Positions 24,305 through 32,510 of a stretch of 34,418 nt of DNA are shown here, one piece after another; positions within the stretch are counted from its first letter, which is position 1; every line of letters begins with the position of its first letter. Source of the DNA: Pelobacter sp. UBA6812 (lineage in GTDB: Bacteria > Desulfobacterota > Desulfuromonadia > Desulfuromonadales > Syntrophotaleaceae); assembly GCA_002452265.1 (NCBI GenBank), contig DKEW01000080.1:92906-127323 (forward strand), written 5' to 3'. The position numbers and the translations under genes are program-made. Below the pieces are notes generated by a model, which worked only from the letters and a program-made list of their open reading frames with translations, had not been told where the DNA came from and did not search any database.

Positions 24305-25144
24305 ATGAAATTTGCCAAAATGCACGGAGCCGGCAACGACTATGTCTATGTCAATTGCTTCGAGGAAACTATTGACGAGCCCGCCGAAATGGCTCGCAAG
24401 GTCAGCAACCGCAACTTCGGTATCGGTTCGGACGGCCTGATCCTGATCCTTCCCTCCGAAGTGGCCGATGTGCGTATGCGCATGTTCAATTCTGACGGCA
24501 GCGAATCGGAGATGTGTGGCAACGGTATCCGTTGCGTTGCCAAATATGCCTACGATCACAAGTTGGTGAGCAAAAAAGAAATCACCGCGGAAACCGGTGC
24601 CGGTATCCTTACCCTGCAGCTGTTTACCAACGACCGTGACAAGGTTGAGCGGGTTCGTGTCAACATGGGCAAGCCGCGCCTGAAGCGCGGTGAAATCCCC
24701 ATGACCGGCAGTCCTGAAGAGCAGGTGGTCAACCAGGAGTTGAAAGTTCTCGACCGTACCTTCCACATCACCTGCGCCTCCATGGGTAATCCCCATTGCA
24801 TCATCTTTGTGGACAATGTCGATGAATTTCCGGTTGCCAAATACGGGCCTCTCATCGAGACCAACCCCATGTTCCCCAATCGCACCAACGTTGAATTTAT
24901 CGAGATCATCTCCCCCACCGAGATCAAACAGCGTACCTGGGAGCGCGGCGCCGGTGAAACCCTGGCCTGCGGGACCGGATCCTCTGCTGTCACCGTCGCT
25001 TGCGTTCTCAACAACCGTACCGAGCGCCGGCTGCTTAATCATCTTCTGGGTGGCGACCTGGAAATGGAATGGGCCGAAGACGGCAGCGTTTACATGACCG
25101 GCCCGGCGGTCCAGGTATTCGAGGGGGTATTCGACCCCCAATGA
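24305..25144 (+). CDS. dapF: Diaminopimelate epimerase
   Basis: This 279-aa enzyme interconverts LL- and meso-diaminopimelate for lysine and peptidoglycan synthesis. The two catalytic cysteines are present: C71 in SEMCGNGIRC and C222 in ACGTGSSA. Start motif KMHGAGNDYVYV, SNRNFGIGSDG and SMGNPHCIIFVD are diagnostic. Length is typical (E. coli 274 aa). The ATG at 24305 has a modest SD (GAAAGG). The stop overlaps the start of the HIT gene (ATGA). Confidence 0.98.
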   Translation: MKFAKMHGAGNDYVYVNCFEETIDEPAEMARKVSNRNFGIGSDGLILILPSEVADVRMRMFNSDGSESEMCGNGIRCVAKYAYDHKLVSKKEITAETGAGILTLQLFTNDRDKVERVRVNMGKPRLKRGEIPMTGSPEEQVVNQELKVLDRTFHITCASMGNPHCIIFVDNVDEFPVAKYGPLIETNPMFPNRTNVEFIEIISPTEIKQRTWERGAGETLACGTGSSAVTVACVLNNRTERRLLNHLLGGDLEMEWAEDGSVYMTGPAVQVFEGVFDPQ

Positions 25145-25560
25145 ACTGTCCCATGTGCACACGCTGGCAGGATCAGCCGCAGCTGCGGATCGCCGAGTTC
25201 GAGAACTGCTATGCCATGCTTAATGGCGACCAGTTCTTTGCCGGTTATACGTTGCTGTTTACCAAGGCCCATGTCACCGAACTCTTCCATCTGCAGCCGG
25301 CGGTTCGCCAGGCGGTCATGGAAGAGGTCAGCCGCATGGCGGCAGCGCTGGCGGAGGTCTATCAACCGGCCAAGATGAATTACGAACTGCTCGGCAACAT
25401 GGTGCCCCATATGCACTGGCATCTGGTGCCGCGGCAGACCACCGATGCGTTGTGGCCTCGCCCCATCTGGAGCGAACCCCATGAAGAGGTCCTGCTGTCC
25501 GAGGACGGTTATCGTCAGGTGATTCGCAGCATCCGTAGCGCCCTCGGGCTGATGGACTAA
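25141..25560 (+). CDS. HIT-family nucleotide hydrolase/transferase
   Basis: This 139-aa HIT protein has the triad VPHMHWHLVPR with H90, H92 and H94; the middle His of the motif is normally the nucleophile. The N-terminus MNCPMC carries a CxxC (C3, C6), as in HIT proteins with a structural zinc. The start is the ATG at 25141, overlapping the dapF stop. The frame extends upstream within dapF but that part has no SD. It probably hydrolyses a nucleoside monophosphate derivative; the exact substrate is not deducible. Confidence 0.9.
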   Translation: MNCPMCTRWQDQPQLRIAEFENCYAMLNGDQFFAGYTLLFTKAHVTELFHLQPAVRQAVMEEVSRMAAALAEVYQPAKMNYELLGNMVPHMHWHLVPRQTTDALWPRPIWSEPHEEVLLSEDGYRQVIRSIRSALGLMD

Positions 25561-25662
25561 CTGGTTTCCATCCGGGAAAGAGCCGTTCCCCCTAAAAAAC
25601 TGCGTCGTGTCCATCCAGAGTTTCCGGTTGGACGCTAACCACAAAGGATAAAAATCAGGCAT

Positions 25663-26337
25663 ATGGAATGCATCCTGTTCGACCTCGATAACACCCTTTA
25701 TTCGCCGCACTGCGACCTGTTCGGGCTTATCGACAAACGCATCAACAGCTACATGCACGAAGTGGTGGGAATCCCGCTGGAGGATGTTGACACCCTGCGC
25801 CGACGGTACTGGCAAACCTATGGTGTCACCATGCAGGGCCTCATGCGGCATCACCAGGTCGATCCCGAGGACTATCTGTACTATGTGCATGACGTGGATG
25901 TGGCCAGCCGTCTGCAGGTCGAACCCGAATTACGACAGGCGCTGATTTCGCTGCCCCAGGCCAAGGTTGTTTTCACAAACAGCTGTCGTTCCCATACCGA
26001 CCGGGTGCTGGAGGCGCTGGGAGTGGCCGACCTGTTCGAGCAGGTGTTCGATATCCGGGTCGCTGATTATATGCCCAAGCCTTATGTCCAGCCATATCAC
26101 CGGGTGCTTGAGAATCTCGGGCTGACAGGCAGTCAGTGCATTATGGTGGAAGACAGTGTTGCCAACCTCAAGCCGGCCAAGGATCTCGGTATGACAACCA
26201 TTCTGGTTGGCAACGCCACTCCCGGATCTTTTGTCGACCGGCAACTGGACGAAGTCGTGCAATTGCCTGCCGCCCTGGCCGACTGGACGGTCGCCGGCAG
26301 CCGCGTAGCCGGCCAGCCTGCGGTTGCGGGGGAATGA
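25663..26337 (+). CDS. HAD-family phosphatase, pyrimidine 5'-nucleotidase-like
   Basis: This 224-aa HAD hydrolase begins MECILFDLDNTLYSP, with nucleophile D7 and acid/base D9. Motif II is FTNSCRSH, motif III lies near the MPKPYVQPYH lysine, and motif IV is MVEDSVANLKPAKDLGMTTI. The DLDNTLY start and the fold resemble the Sdt1-type pyrimidine 5'-nucleotidases; phosphoglycolate phosphatase is less likely. It lies 102 nt after the HIT gene and overlaps nfo by 4 nt (ATGA). It probably starts a tight four-gene run. Confidence 0.88.
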   Translation: MECILFDLDNTLYSPHCDLFGLIDKRINSYMHEVVGIPLEDVDTLRRRYWQTYGVTMQGLMRHHQVDPEDYLYYVHDVDVASRLQVEPELRQALISLPQAKVVFTNSCRSHTDRVLEALGVADLFEQVFDIRVADYMPKPYVQPYHRVLENLGLTGSQCIMVEDSVANLKPAKDLGMTTILVGNATPGSFVDRQLDEVVQLPAALADWTVAGSRVAGQPAVAGE

Positions 26338-27188
26338 GCATGTTGCTGGGAGCTCACGTATCGATAGCCGGCGGAGTCAGCCGTGCATTTCAGCGCGCAG
26401 CCGACATCGGTGCCACCGCCATGCAGGTTTTCACCAAAAACGCCAACCGGTGGCAGGCCAGTCCCCTGCCCGCCAAAGAGATCAAAGCATTCGCAGCCGC
26501 CTGGCAGGCCAGCGATGTGGTGTCGGTCATCGCCCACGACAGCTATCTCATCAATCTGGCGGCACCCGAGGGGGAGAACCGTACCCGCTCGATGGCAGCC
26601 TTTATCGATGAAATGGAACGCTGCGCCCAACTCGGCATCGGCGGATTGGTCATGCATCCGGGAGCCCATCTCGACGCCGGCGAAGAGATCGGTCTGCAAC
26701 GCATCGCCGAAGCTCTGCGCAGCATCTTCGCCGCCGCGCCGCCGCAGGTGACGATCCTGTTGGAAAACACCGCCGGCCAGGGCAGCTATCTCGGTCATCG
26801 TTTCGAACACCTGGCGGCTATCATGGACCAGGTGCCGCAGGGACGCTTCGGCGTCTGTCTTGATACCTGCCATGCCTTCGCCGCCGGCTACGATCTGGGT
26901 TCGGCGCAAGGCTATCAAAAGCTGATGGAGGAATGCGAACGCCTCATCGGCATCGAACGCATCGCTGCCTTTCATATCAATGATTCCCAAAAAGCCCAGG
27001 GGTCGCGGGTCGACCGGCACGCCCATATCGGTAAGGGACATATCGCCCTGGATGCGTTTGCCGCGCTGATGCAGGATACGCGTTTCGTCGCCGTACCCAA
27101 GATTCTTGAAACCGCTCCGGGTGAGAACAACTGCCATCATCTGGAAGAGTTGGCTCTGCTGCGTCAATTGGCGGAGCCGAAGTCATGA
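26334..27188 (+). CDS. nfo: Endonuclease IV (AP endonuclease)
   Basis: This 284-aa zinc-dependent AP endonuclease of base-excision repair cuts 5' to abasic sites. Family motifs are all present: MLLGAHVSIAGGV, MHPGAHLDAG, LENTAGQGSYLG, CLDTCHAFAAGYDL and FHINDSQKAQGSRVDRHAHI. The start ATG (26334) overlaps the upstream stop; a second ATG follows two codons on. The upstream extension of the frame (66 codons) is a shadow of the HAD gene. The last 4 nt overlap dtd. Confidence 0.97.
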   Translation: MSMLLGAHVSIAGGVSRAFQRAADIGATAMQVFTKNANRWQASPLPAKEIKAFAAAWQASDVVSVIAHDSYLINLAAPEGENRTRSMAAFIDEMERCAQLGIGGLVMHPGAHLDAGEEIGLQRIAEALRSIFAAAPPQVTILLENTAGQGSYLGHRFEHLAAIMDQVPQGRFGVCLDTCHAFAAGYDLGSAQGYQKLMEECERLIGIERIAAFHINDSQKAQGSRVDRHAHIGKGHIALDAFAALMQDTRFVAVPKILETAPGENNCHHLEELALLRQLAEPKS

Positions 27189-27634
27189 GAGCGGTGCTGC
27201 AGCGGGTAACGCAGGCCCACGTCAGCGTCGAGGGCGAAATCATCGGCGCTATCGATCAGGGGCTGATGGTGCTGCTAGGTGTGGAGCAGGGGGATGGACA
27301 ACAGGATGCCGTGCAACTGGCTAAAAAGACCGCCGAACTGCGCTTGTTCGAGGACGCCGACGGCAAGATGAACCTTTCGGTGGAGGATATTGGCGGGCAG
27401 TTGCTGGTAGTTTCTCAATTCACCCTGGCGGCCGATTGCCGCAAGGGGCGCCGCCCCGGGTTTTCACGTGCCGCGCCTCCTGAAATCGCCGAAACCCTGT
27501 ATCTGGATTATATCGAACAACTGCGTCAGCGCGGTCTGAGCGTGGCCACCGGCCGGTTCCAGGCCATGATGCAGGTGCACCTGGTCAACGATGGCCCGGT
27601 AACTTTTCTGCTCGACAGCCATAAGGTATTTTGA
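27185..27634 (+). CDS. dtd: D-aminoacyl-tRNA deacylase
   Basis: This 149-aa enzyme removes D-amino acids (and glycine) mischarged on tRNA. Start MRAVLQRVTQAHVSVEG is typical. The catalytic signatures VSQFTLAADCRKGRRPGFS and NDGPVTFLLDS (cross-subunit Gly/Pro motif NxGPVT) are present. It overlaps nfo by 4 nt and the next gene by 1 nt (TGATG), so it is translationally coupled on both sides. Length is typical (E. coli 145 aa). Confidence 0.97.
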   Translation: MRAVLQRVTQAHVSVEGEIIGAIDQGLMVLLGVEQGDGQQDAVQLAKKTAELRLFEDADGKMNLSVEDIGGQLLVVSQFTLAADCRKGRRPGFSRAAPPEIAETLYLDYIEQLRQRGLSVATGRFQAMMQVHLVNDGPVTFLLDSHKVF

Positions 27635-28140
27635 TGGAAGATTTTGACCAAGAAAGGCCCCCGAGCCGTAGCGCATTGAAACGTGCCGCAAAGGCCGTGG
27701 AAGAGATGGCCGCCCGACTGGCCGATTTGGGCGATGGCGATTTCAAACGATTGCCCCTGACCGGGGAGATCCGCGAAGAGATCGAAGAAACACGGCGCTT
27801 CAAGTCGCATAACAGCGCCCGCAAACGCCAACTCAAACATCTGGCCGGATTGCTGCGAAGCGATGCAGACGCGGTACAGGTAGCAGAAGAGTTTCTCGCG
27901 GAGATTCAGACTGGCCGGAACAAAGAGGCTGCCGATTTCCATCACATCGAGGCCTTGCGTGAGCGGCTCTGCGATGCGGAGCAGTTCGATGCCGCATTGG
28001 AAGAGGTGCGTCAGAACATGCCCGGGGTGAATCTGGCCAAAATTCAGCGCCTGGCCGAAAGCGCCAGGCTCCACAACGACCGGCGTGCCTTCCGGGAGCT
28101 GTTCAGGATTCTGAAAGCCGCCGACTCTGGAGAACACTGA
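27634..28140 (+). CDS. darP: DarP/YjgA (DUF615) ribosome-associated protein
   Basis: This is a 168-aa, highly charged helical protein. PPSRSALKRAAKAVEEMA, the pattern LPLTGEIREEIEETRRFKSH and RKRQLKHLAGLLR match the DUF615 family, whose E. coli member associates with pre-50S ribosome particles. I take the ATG at 27634 rather than a TTG one codon earlier. The stop is followed by a long non-coding region, so it is probably the last gene of the HAD-nfo-dtd-darP unit. No clear terminator directly follows. Confidence 0.9.
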   Translation: MEDFDQERPPSRSALKRAAKAVEEMAARLADLGDGDFKRLPLTGEIREEIEETRRFKSHNSARKRQLKHLAGLLRSDADAVQVAEEFLAEIQTGRNKEAADFHHIEALRERLCDAEQFDAALEEVRQNMPGVNLAKIQRLAESARLHNDRRAFRELFRILKAADSGEH

Positions 28141-28166
28141 AGATTCTGCATAGGGGACGTAGAATT

Positions 28167-28401
28167 ATTTCACCACGAAGAGCGCGAAGGCCACGAAGAG
28201 AAACAGATTCAAAAAAACAGGCGGTTTGTTGCCCATATAGGCCGACAGGCTTCCAGTAAGGCTCTTTAAGTTGTTTTTACAGGGATATACAGGATGCACA
28301 GGATTAAAACCATAGGCCTTGGGTTTGTACTTTTATCTTGAATATCCTGACCATCCCTGTTCGGTGGGATTTGTCGTTATTTGGTGTCCTTCGTGGTAAA
28401 T
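28167..28401. repeat. Non-coding element with inverted CACGAAG ends and internal short repeats
   Basis: The left end ATTTCACCACGAAG (28167-28180) is mirrored by CTTCGTGGTAAAT (28389-28401), an imperfect 13-14 bp terminal inverted repeat. Inside the left end CACGAAG-like units recur (ACGAAGAGCGCGAAGGCCACGAAG). Farther in, the phrase ATACAGGATGCACAGGAT is repeat-like. There is no coding potential. The remainder of 28141-28528 holds only the trxA terminator. This fits a decayed, possibly dispersed, element; I cannot test the copy number here. Confidence 0.55.
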
Positions 28402-28461
28402 GAATAGTAAGTGCCGTTGCCCATGACCTGCTTCACAATGGGTGATGTGGAACCTGCGAAT

Positions 28462-28499
28462 AACAAAAATAAAAGGACCGATGCTTACACATCGGTCCT
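28462..28499 (-). terminator. Intrinsic terminator of trxA
   Basis: Arms AGGACCGATG (28474-28483) and CATCGGTCCT (28490-28499) form a perfect 10-bp stem with a 6-nt loop. Read on the minus strand, the stem is followed by TTTATTTTTGTT. It lies 30 nt past the trxA stop. Confidence 0.92.
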
Positions 28500-28528
28500 C
28501 CTTTATTCAGTCTTTGGCCAGTTTAAGC

Positions 28529-28858
28529 TTAGAGGGCCTTTTTGATCAGGGTTTCGAGCTGCCCCTTGGGTACGGCACCGACAACCTGGTCGACGATGAC
28601 GCCGTCTTTGAACAGGATCAGGGTCGGAATGCCGCGCACGCCGTAGTTGCTGGGAGTAGCGGGGTTTTCATCGACATTGATCTTGGCGATTTTGACCTGG
28701 CCGGCAAACTGGTCGGCCAATTCTTCGAGGGTCGGTGCAATGGCTTTGCAGGGGCCGCACCAGGAAGCCCAGAAGTCTACCAGTACAGGTTCACCGGATT
28801 TCAGAACATCGGCTTCGAAATTGCTATCGGAAAGATGCACAATGTTGTCGCTTGCCAT
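28529..28858 (-). CDS. trxA: Thioredoxin
   Basis: This 109-aa thioredoxin keeps cytoplasmic protein thiols reduced. The active site WCGPC lies at 33-37 within VDFWASWCGPCKAIAP, with the cis-Pro in RGIPTLILF. Length is typical. The ATG at 28858 has a strong SD (AAGGAGAA). It is a single gene bounded by its own promoter and a terminator, and divergent from the SIS/tetrapyrrole operon. Confidence 0.98.
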   Translation of the reverse strand: MASDNIVHLSDSNFEADVLKSGEPVLVDFWASWCGPCKAIAPTLEELADQFAGQVKIAKINVDENPATPSNYGVRGIPTLILFKDGVIVDQVVGAVPKGQLETLIKKAL

Positions 28859-28924
28859 CGATATCTTCTCCTTGTAAATAAAAAGTTAACGTGTCACCCT
28901 TTAGATGTTCGGTAAGTTCATTCC

Positions 28925-28952
28925 ATCATAAAAGAGCCTAAAAAAAAAGCAA
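28925..28952 (-). promoter_or_regulatory. Promoter of trxA
   Basis: On the minus strand: TTGCTT (28947-28952), a 16-nt T-rich spacer and TATGAT (28925-28930). Transcription would begin near 28918, giving a leader of about 60 nt. The -35 is weak. Confidence 0.5.
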
Positions 28953-28987
28953 GTTCTTATTCCGCTCTGGCCGTTTACAGCTTGCCC

Positions 28988-29016
28988 TTGACACGCCGGA
29001 TGGCCCAATTTATCAT
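28988..29016 (+). promoter_or_regulatory. Sigma-70-type promoter of the SIS/tetrapyrrole operon
   Basis: TTGACA (28988-28993, perfect -35), a 17-nt spacer and TATCAT (29011-29016) predict a start near 29023, about 25 nt before the first gene. It is probably the main promoter for the genes through cobA-hemD, since no other clear promoter or terminator interrupts them. Confidence 0.78.
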
Positions 29017-29047
29017 TCTTCCACATTTGCAGGCAAGGGCGCATTCT

Positions 29048-29626
29048 ATGATGCTACAGGATAAAATCAGTAAATCGCTGCGGGATCACACCGCCGTTCT
29101 GGAAGAAACTTTTCTCATGCAGGCTAATGAGCTGGTAACCTTTGCCAGCCAGGTTGCGGAGATTTTCAACCGTGGTGGCCGGCTGATGGTCGTCGGCAGT
29201 GGTCCGCTTTGTTCTATCGCCAATCTGGTCGCGAACCTGTTCCGTTACCGGCTCAACATCGAGCGCCCGGCACTGCCGGCCTTGTCCCTGTGCCAGGATA
29301 TGCCTCTGGCTGCTTCTTTGGCCAAGGACGGCCGCAGCGGCGCGTTTTTCGCCCAGCAGCTGCAGCTTATCGCCAACGAAGGCGATGCGGTTCTGGCGCT
29401 GGGGGATGTTTCGCATAACGAGGCGATTCTGGATGGTCTGGCCGAAGCCCGTGAGCGCGGTTGCATTACCGCCGCACTACTGCCGGAAAAAGAAGAAATT
29501 AATGGCGACGGTCCACACTTCCTGTTTCGACTGTCCACCGATTCCGTTGGTCGTGCGGCGGAAACGGGACTGTTTTTCGGCCACCTGCTGTGCGAACTTG
29601 TCGAAGGGGAACTGTTCGGCATCTGA
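29048..29626 (+). CDS. SIS-domain protein, GmhA/DiaA-like phosphosugar isomerase family
   Basis: This 192-aa SIS (sugar isomerase) protein starts MMLQDKISKSLRDHTAVLEE. A helical segment is followed by GGRLMVVGSGPLCSIANLVA, the sugar-phosphate-binding Ser/Gly loop, and then ALGDVSHNEAILDGLAEARE. Its closest family pattern is phosphoheptose isomerase/DiaA, but the zinc and catalytic residues cannot be confirmed by eye. I start at the ATG at 29048 (another ATG follows); the frame opens 22 codons earlier, over the promoter, so that start is rejected. It leads the tetrapyrrole operon with 23 nt to the next gene. Its role there is unexplained. Confidence 0.8.
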   Translation: MMLQDKISKSLRDHTAVLEETFLMQANELVTFASQVAEIFNRGGRLMVVGSGPLCSIANLVANLFRYRLNIERPALPALSLCQDMPLAASLAKDGRSGAFFAQQLQLIANEGDAVLALGDVSHNEAILDGLAEARERGCITAALLPEKEEINGDGPHFLFRLSTDSVGRAAETGLFFGHLLCELVEGELFGI

Positions 29627-29649
29627 TGTCCGCAGCAAGGAGTGAGCTC

Positions 29650-30315
29650 ATGTCTGAATATCCGATTATGCTGCAACTGGCCGGAAAGGATTGTGTGGTC
29701 GTGGGGAGCGGACCCGTTGGCATGCGCAAGGTTCGTGGCCTGCTATCCGCCGGTGCGCGGGTGCGCCTGGTAAGTCCCACCGGATTGCAACAAGCCGACC
29801 TGGAAAACGTTGAAATCATCCCCCGCGTCTTTTGTTCCGGTGACCTTGACGGGGCCTGTCTGGTGTTTGCTGCTACCGGCGATAACGACAGCGATCGGGC
29901 GGTGGCTACGGAAGCCCGAAGACTGGGGATTCCCGTGTGTCTGGCCGGCTTGCCGGAGGAAGGTGATTTCAGCCTGCCGGCGGTGTTGCGCCGGGGAGAT
30001 CTGACCGTGGCGGTTACCACCGCCGGCCGCAGTCCCGCCCTGGCTACTTTGGTGCGGGATCAATTGGAAGCGCTTCTGCCGGATACCTGGGCTATCGTTC
30101 TGGAGATCGCTGCTGCAGTGCGTCAGCGCGCGCTTTCTGATCCGGACAGCGTCGATTACAACGCTGAAAAGCTGCGTCACCTGTTGAGCGGATCGTTACT
30201 TGAACTACTGGCCGCCCGCGATGTGGGAGCGGTTGATCGATGGCTGCAACATGTCTTCGCTCCGTCCTGGAGTCTGGCGTCTCTGGGGATCAGTCTGCCG
30301 GAAAGGAATCCATGA
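29650..30315 (+). CDS. Precorrin-2 dehydrogenase / sirohydrochlorin ferrochelatase (Met8/CysG N-domain type)
   Basis: This 221-aa enzyme has an NAD-binding Rossmann motif CVVVGSGPVGMRKV near the start and AGLPEEGDFSLPAVLRRGDL, typical of the CysG-B/Met8 bifunctional type that oxidises precorrin-2 and may insert iron to give siroheme. The methyltransferase half of CysG is absent here but supplied by the CobA domain at the end of the operon. The ATG at 29650 has an SD (AAGGAG). Its stop overlaps the ccsA start (ATGA). Whether it also chelates iron is uncertain from sequence alone. Confidence 0.92.
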   Translation: MSEYPIMLQLAGKDCVVVGSGPVGMRKVRGLLSAGARVRLVSPTGLQQADLENVEIIPRVFCSGDLDGACLVFAATGDNDSDRAVATEARRLGIPVCLAGLPEEGDFSLPAVLRRGDLTVAVTTAGRSPALATLVRDQLEALLPDTWAIVLEIAAAVRQRALSDPDSVDYNAEKLRHLLSGSLLELLAARDVGAVDRWLQHVFAPSWSLASLGISLPERNP

Positions 30316-31148
30316 TCATCGATCTGCTGCTGTTTCGGACAACTCTGGCAATTTACGCTGTGGCCACGGGGCTGGCTTTGACCGATATTTTATGGCGTCG
30401 TCCCGCCATTGGTCGTCACAGCCGTGTTCTGCTGTGGAGCGGCTTCGGGCTGCATTGCCTGACCCTGATCAACCGCTACCTGGCGACGGGGTTTCTACCT
30501 TTGTCGAGCCTGCATGAATCGCTGTCGTTTTTCGCCTGGGCGATTATCGGTACTTACCTGCTGTTTCACATGCGCTACCGGTTGGCGGTACTCGGAGCCT
30601 TCGTCACCCCGCTGGCGCTGGTGTTGATGATTTTCGGCAGCACCGTGCCGATGTCCAGCACACCTTTGAACCCTTCCTTGCAGAGCGTGTGGCTACCGGT
30701 GCATGTGGGCCTTGCTTTTCTCGGTGACGCGGTATTTGCGCTGGCGGCGGTGGCCGGCGGGTTGTATCTGCTTCAGGAGCGCATGCTCAAGAAAAAAAAG
30801 GTGTCGTCCCTGTTTTATCGACTTCCGTCCCTGCAGACCCTGGACAATCTCAATCACCGCTGTCTGAGCATCGGTTTCCCCCTGATGACCCTCGGCATTA
30901 TCACCGGGGCGATCTGGGCCGACCGGGCCTGGGGTGCCTATTGGAGTTGGGATCCCAAGGAAACCTGGGCGCTGATCACCTGGTTTTTGTACGCAGCGCT
31001 GCTGCATGGCCGCCTGGCTATCGGCTGGCGGGGGCGCAAGGCCGCGATGCTCGCCATCCTCGGCTTTGCTTGCCTGCTGTTCACCTTTTTCGGGGTTAAC
31101 CTGTTGCTCTCCGGCCTGCACAGTTACGCCACGTTCGGAACACCCTGA
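30312..31148 (+). CDS. ccsA: Cytochrome c assembly protein CcsA/ResC (HemX-like) membrane protein
   Basis: This 278-aa polytopic protein has about eight hydrophobic helices. The haem-handling tryptophan-rich motif WGAYWSWDPKETW, followed by a helix with HGRLAIGW, marks the CcsA/HemX family. Conserved His residues, such as HVGLAFLGDA, are visible. The ATG at 30312 was chosen over an upstream in-frame start in the preceding gene. It sits 27 nt before hemA, which in many Gram-positive and delta-proteobacterial genomes is a CcsA/HemX-like gene's usual neighbour. It may act in haem delivery to cytochromes c, or stabilise HemA as HemX does; sequence alone does not separate these. Confidence 0.9.
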   Translation: MIIDLLLFRTTLAIYAVATGLALTDILWRRPAIGRHSRVLLWSGFGLHCLTLINRYLATGFLPLSSLHESLSFFAWAIIGTYLLFHMRYRLAVLGAFVTPLALVLMIFGSTVPMSSTPLNPSLQSVWLPVHVGLAFLGDAVFALAAVAGGLYLLQERMLKKKKVSSLFYRLPSLQTLDNLNHRCLSIGFPLMTLGIITGAIWADRAWGAYWSWDPKETWALITWFLYAALLHGRLAIGWRGRKAAMLAILGFACLLFTFFGVNLLLSGLHSYATFGTP

Positions 31149-31175
31149 CATGCTTACAAGGAACCCTGCCGTTTC

Positions 31176-32510
31176 ATGAATTTTCTGGTCATTGGCCTCA
31201 GCTACAAAACCGCTCCGGTAGAACTGCGTGAGCGCCTGAGTTTCACCTCTGGCGACCCGGGTACCGTATTGCGCGCCATTACCGCCCTGTCAGGGATTAC
31301 CGAGGGAATGATCCTGTCGACCTGCAACCGGGTCGAGGTGTACGCCGCCGCTCAGAATCCGGCGCTCGGCTGTGCCCGCCTGCAACGTTTTCTGGCCGAG
31401 CATCACCAGCTCGATGAGGCCCAACTCAAACCGCATCTGTACATTCACAGCGGCCGGGATGCCATCCGGCACCTGTTTCGGGTGGCTTCCAGCCTTGATT
31501 CCATGATTCTCGGTGAACCCCAGGTTCTCGGTCAGCTCAAAGAGGCCTATACCCAGGCCGAGTCCAGCTGTACCGCCGGACCGGTTTTAAACCGCCTGTT
31601 GCCACGCGCCTTCGCGGCAGCCAAACGGGTCCGCAACGAAACCGCCATTGCCCAGCACGCGGTATCGGTGTCCTACGCCGCGGTGGAACTGGCGCGCAAG
31701 ATTTTCGGGGACCTGGCCGGTAAGACCGTGATGATCGTCGGTGCCGGCAAGATGTGCGAACTTGCGGCGCGGCACCTGACGGGCCAGAAAATCGGCGAGG
31801 TGCTGGTGACCAATCGGACCCTGTCCCGCGCCCAGGCGTTGGCCGAGCAGTTCGGTGGACGATCGGTGCCGTTTGCCGAATTTCCATTGTTTCTGCATCA
31901 GGCCGATATCGTACTGACCTCCACCGCGGCCGGCGGCGTGCTATTGACCCGTGCCCAGCTCGAGCAAATCATTCGCCAGCGCAAAAATCGCCCCATGTTC
32001 CTCATCGATATCGCTGTGCCGCGCAATATCGATCCGGAAGCCAACAATATCGACAACGTCTACCTTTACGATATCGACGATCTCAACGGCGTCATCGAGA
32101 CCAATCTGCGCGAACGGCGCAAGGCCGCCAAAAAGGCCGAAGACATCATCGATCAGGAAATCATCCGTTTTTACAGCTGGCTGCGCAGTCTGGAAGCCAC
32201 CCCCATGATCGTTGCGCTGCGCCAGCAGGCGGAAGACATTCGTCTACAGGAAACAGCTAAAACCCTCGGCGGTCTTCAACATCTCGACCCGTCAGATCGT
32301 CGTGCCATCGAGGCGCTGACCCGCTCCATCGTCAACAAGATGCTGCATCCGCCCGTTACCGCTCTCAAGCGTATCGGCGACGACATTACCGGGGAAATTT
32401 ACCTGGAAGCTGTCCGGAGGCTGTTCGATCTGCCTACCGACCCGCAGCAACCGACTCAGCCCGCTCCCCTCGAGGAGGTGAGCGATAAGAAACAGGATAT
32501 ATCTTCATGA
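31176..32510 (+). CDS. hemA: Glutamyl-tRNA reductase
   Basis: This 444-aa NADPH enzyme makes glutamate-1-semialdehyde from Glu-tRNA, the first step of C5 tetrapyrrole synthesis. The catalytic C50 lies in ILSTCNRVEVY. GRDAIRHLFRVASSLDSMIL and GEPQVLGQLKEAY are signatures. The NADP domain contains VMIVGAGKMCELAARHL, and the C-terminal dimerisation helix region includes NKMLHPP. Start ATG (31176) has an SD (AAGGAA, about 12 nt). It overlaps hemC by 4 nt (ATGA). Confidence 0.98.
   Translation: MNFLVIGLSYKTAPVELRERLSFTSGDPGTVLRAITALSGITEGMILSTCNRVEVYAAAQNPALGCARLQRFLAEHHQLDEAQLKPHLYIHSGRDAIRHLFRVASSLDSMILGEPQVLGQLKEAYTQAESSCTAGPVLNRLLPRAFAAAKRVRNETAIAQHAVSVSYAAVELARKIFGDLAGKTVMIVGAGKMCELAARHLTGQKIGEVLVTNRTLSRAQALAEQFGGRSVPFAEFPLFLHQADIVLTSTAAGGVLLTRAQLEQIIRQRKNRPMFLIDIAVPRNIDPEANNIDNVYLYDIDDLNGVIETNLRERRKAAKKAEDIIDQEIIRFYSWLRSLEATPMIVALRQQAEDIRLQETAKTLGGLQHLDPSDRRAIEALTRSIVNKMLHPPVTALKRIGDDITGEIYLEAVRRLFDLPTDPQQPTQPAPLEEVSDKKQDISS

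Noticed and set aside
26133..27167. 344-aa minus-strand frame opposite nfo
   Set aside because: Antisense to endonuclease IV; no domain and no SD.
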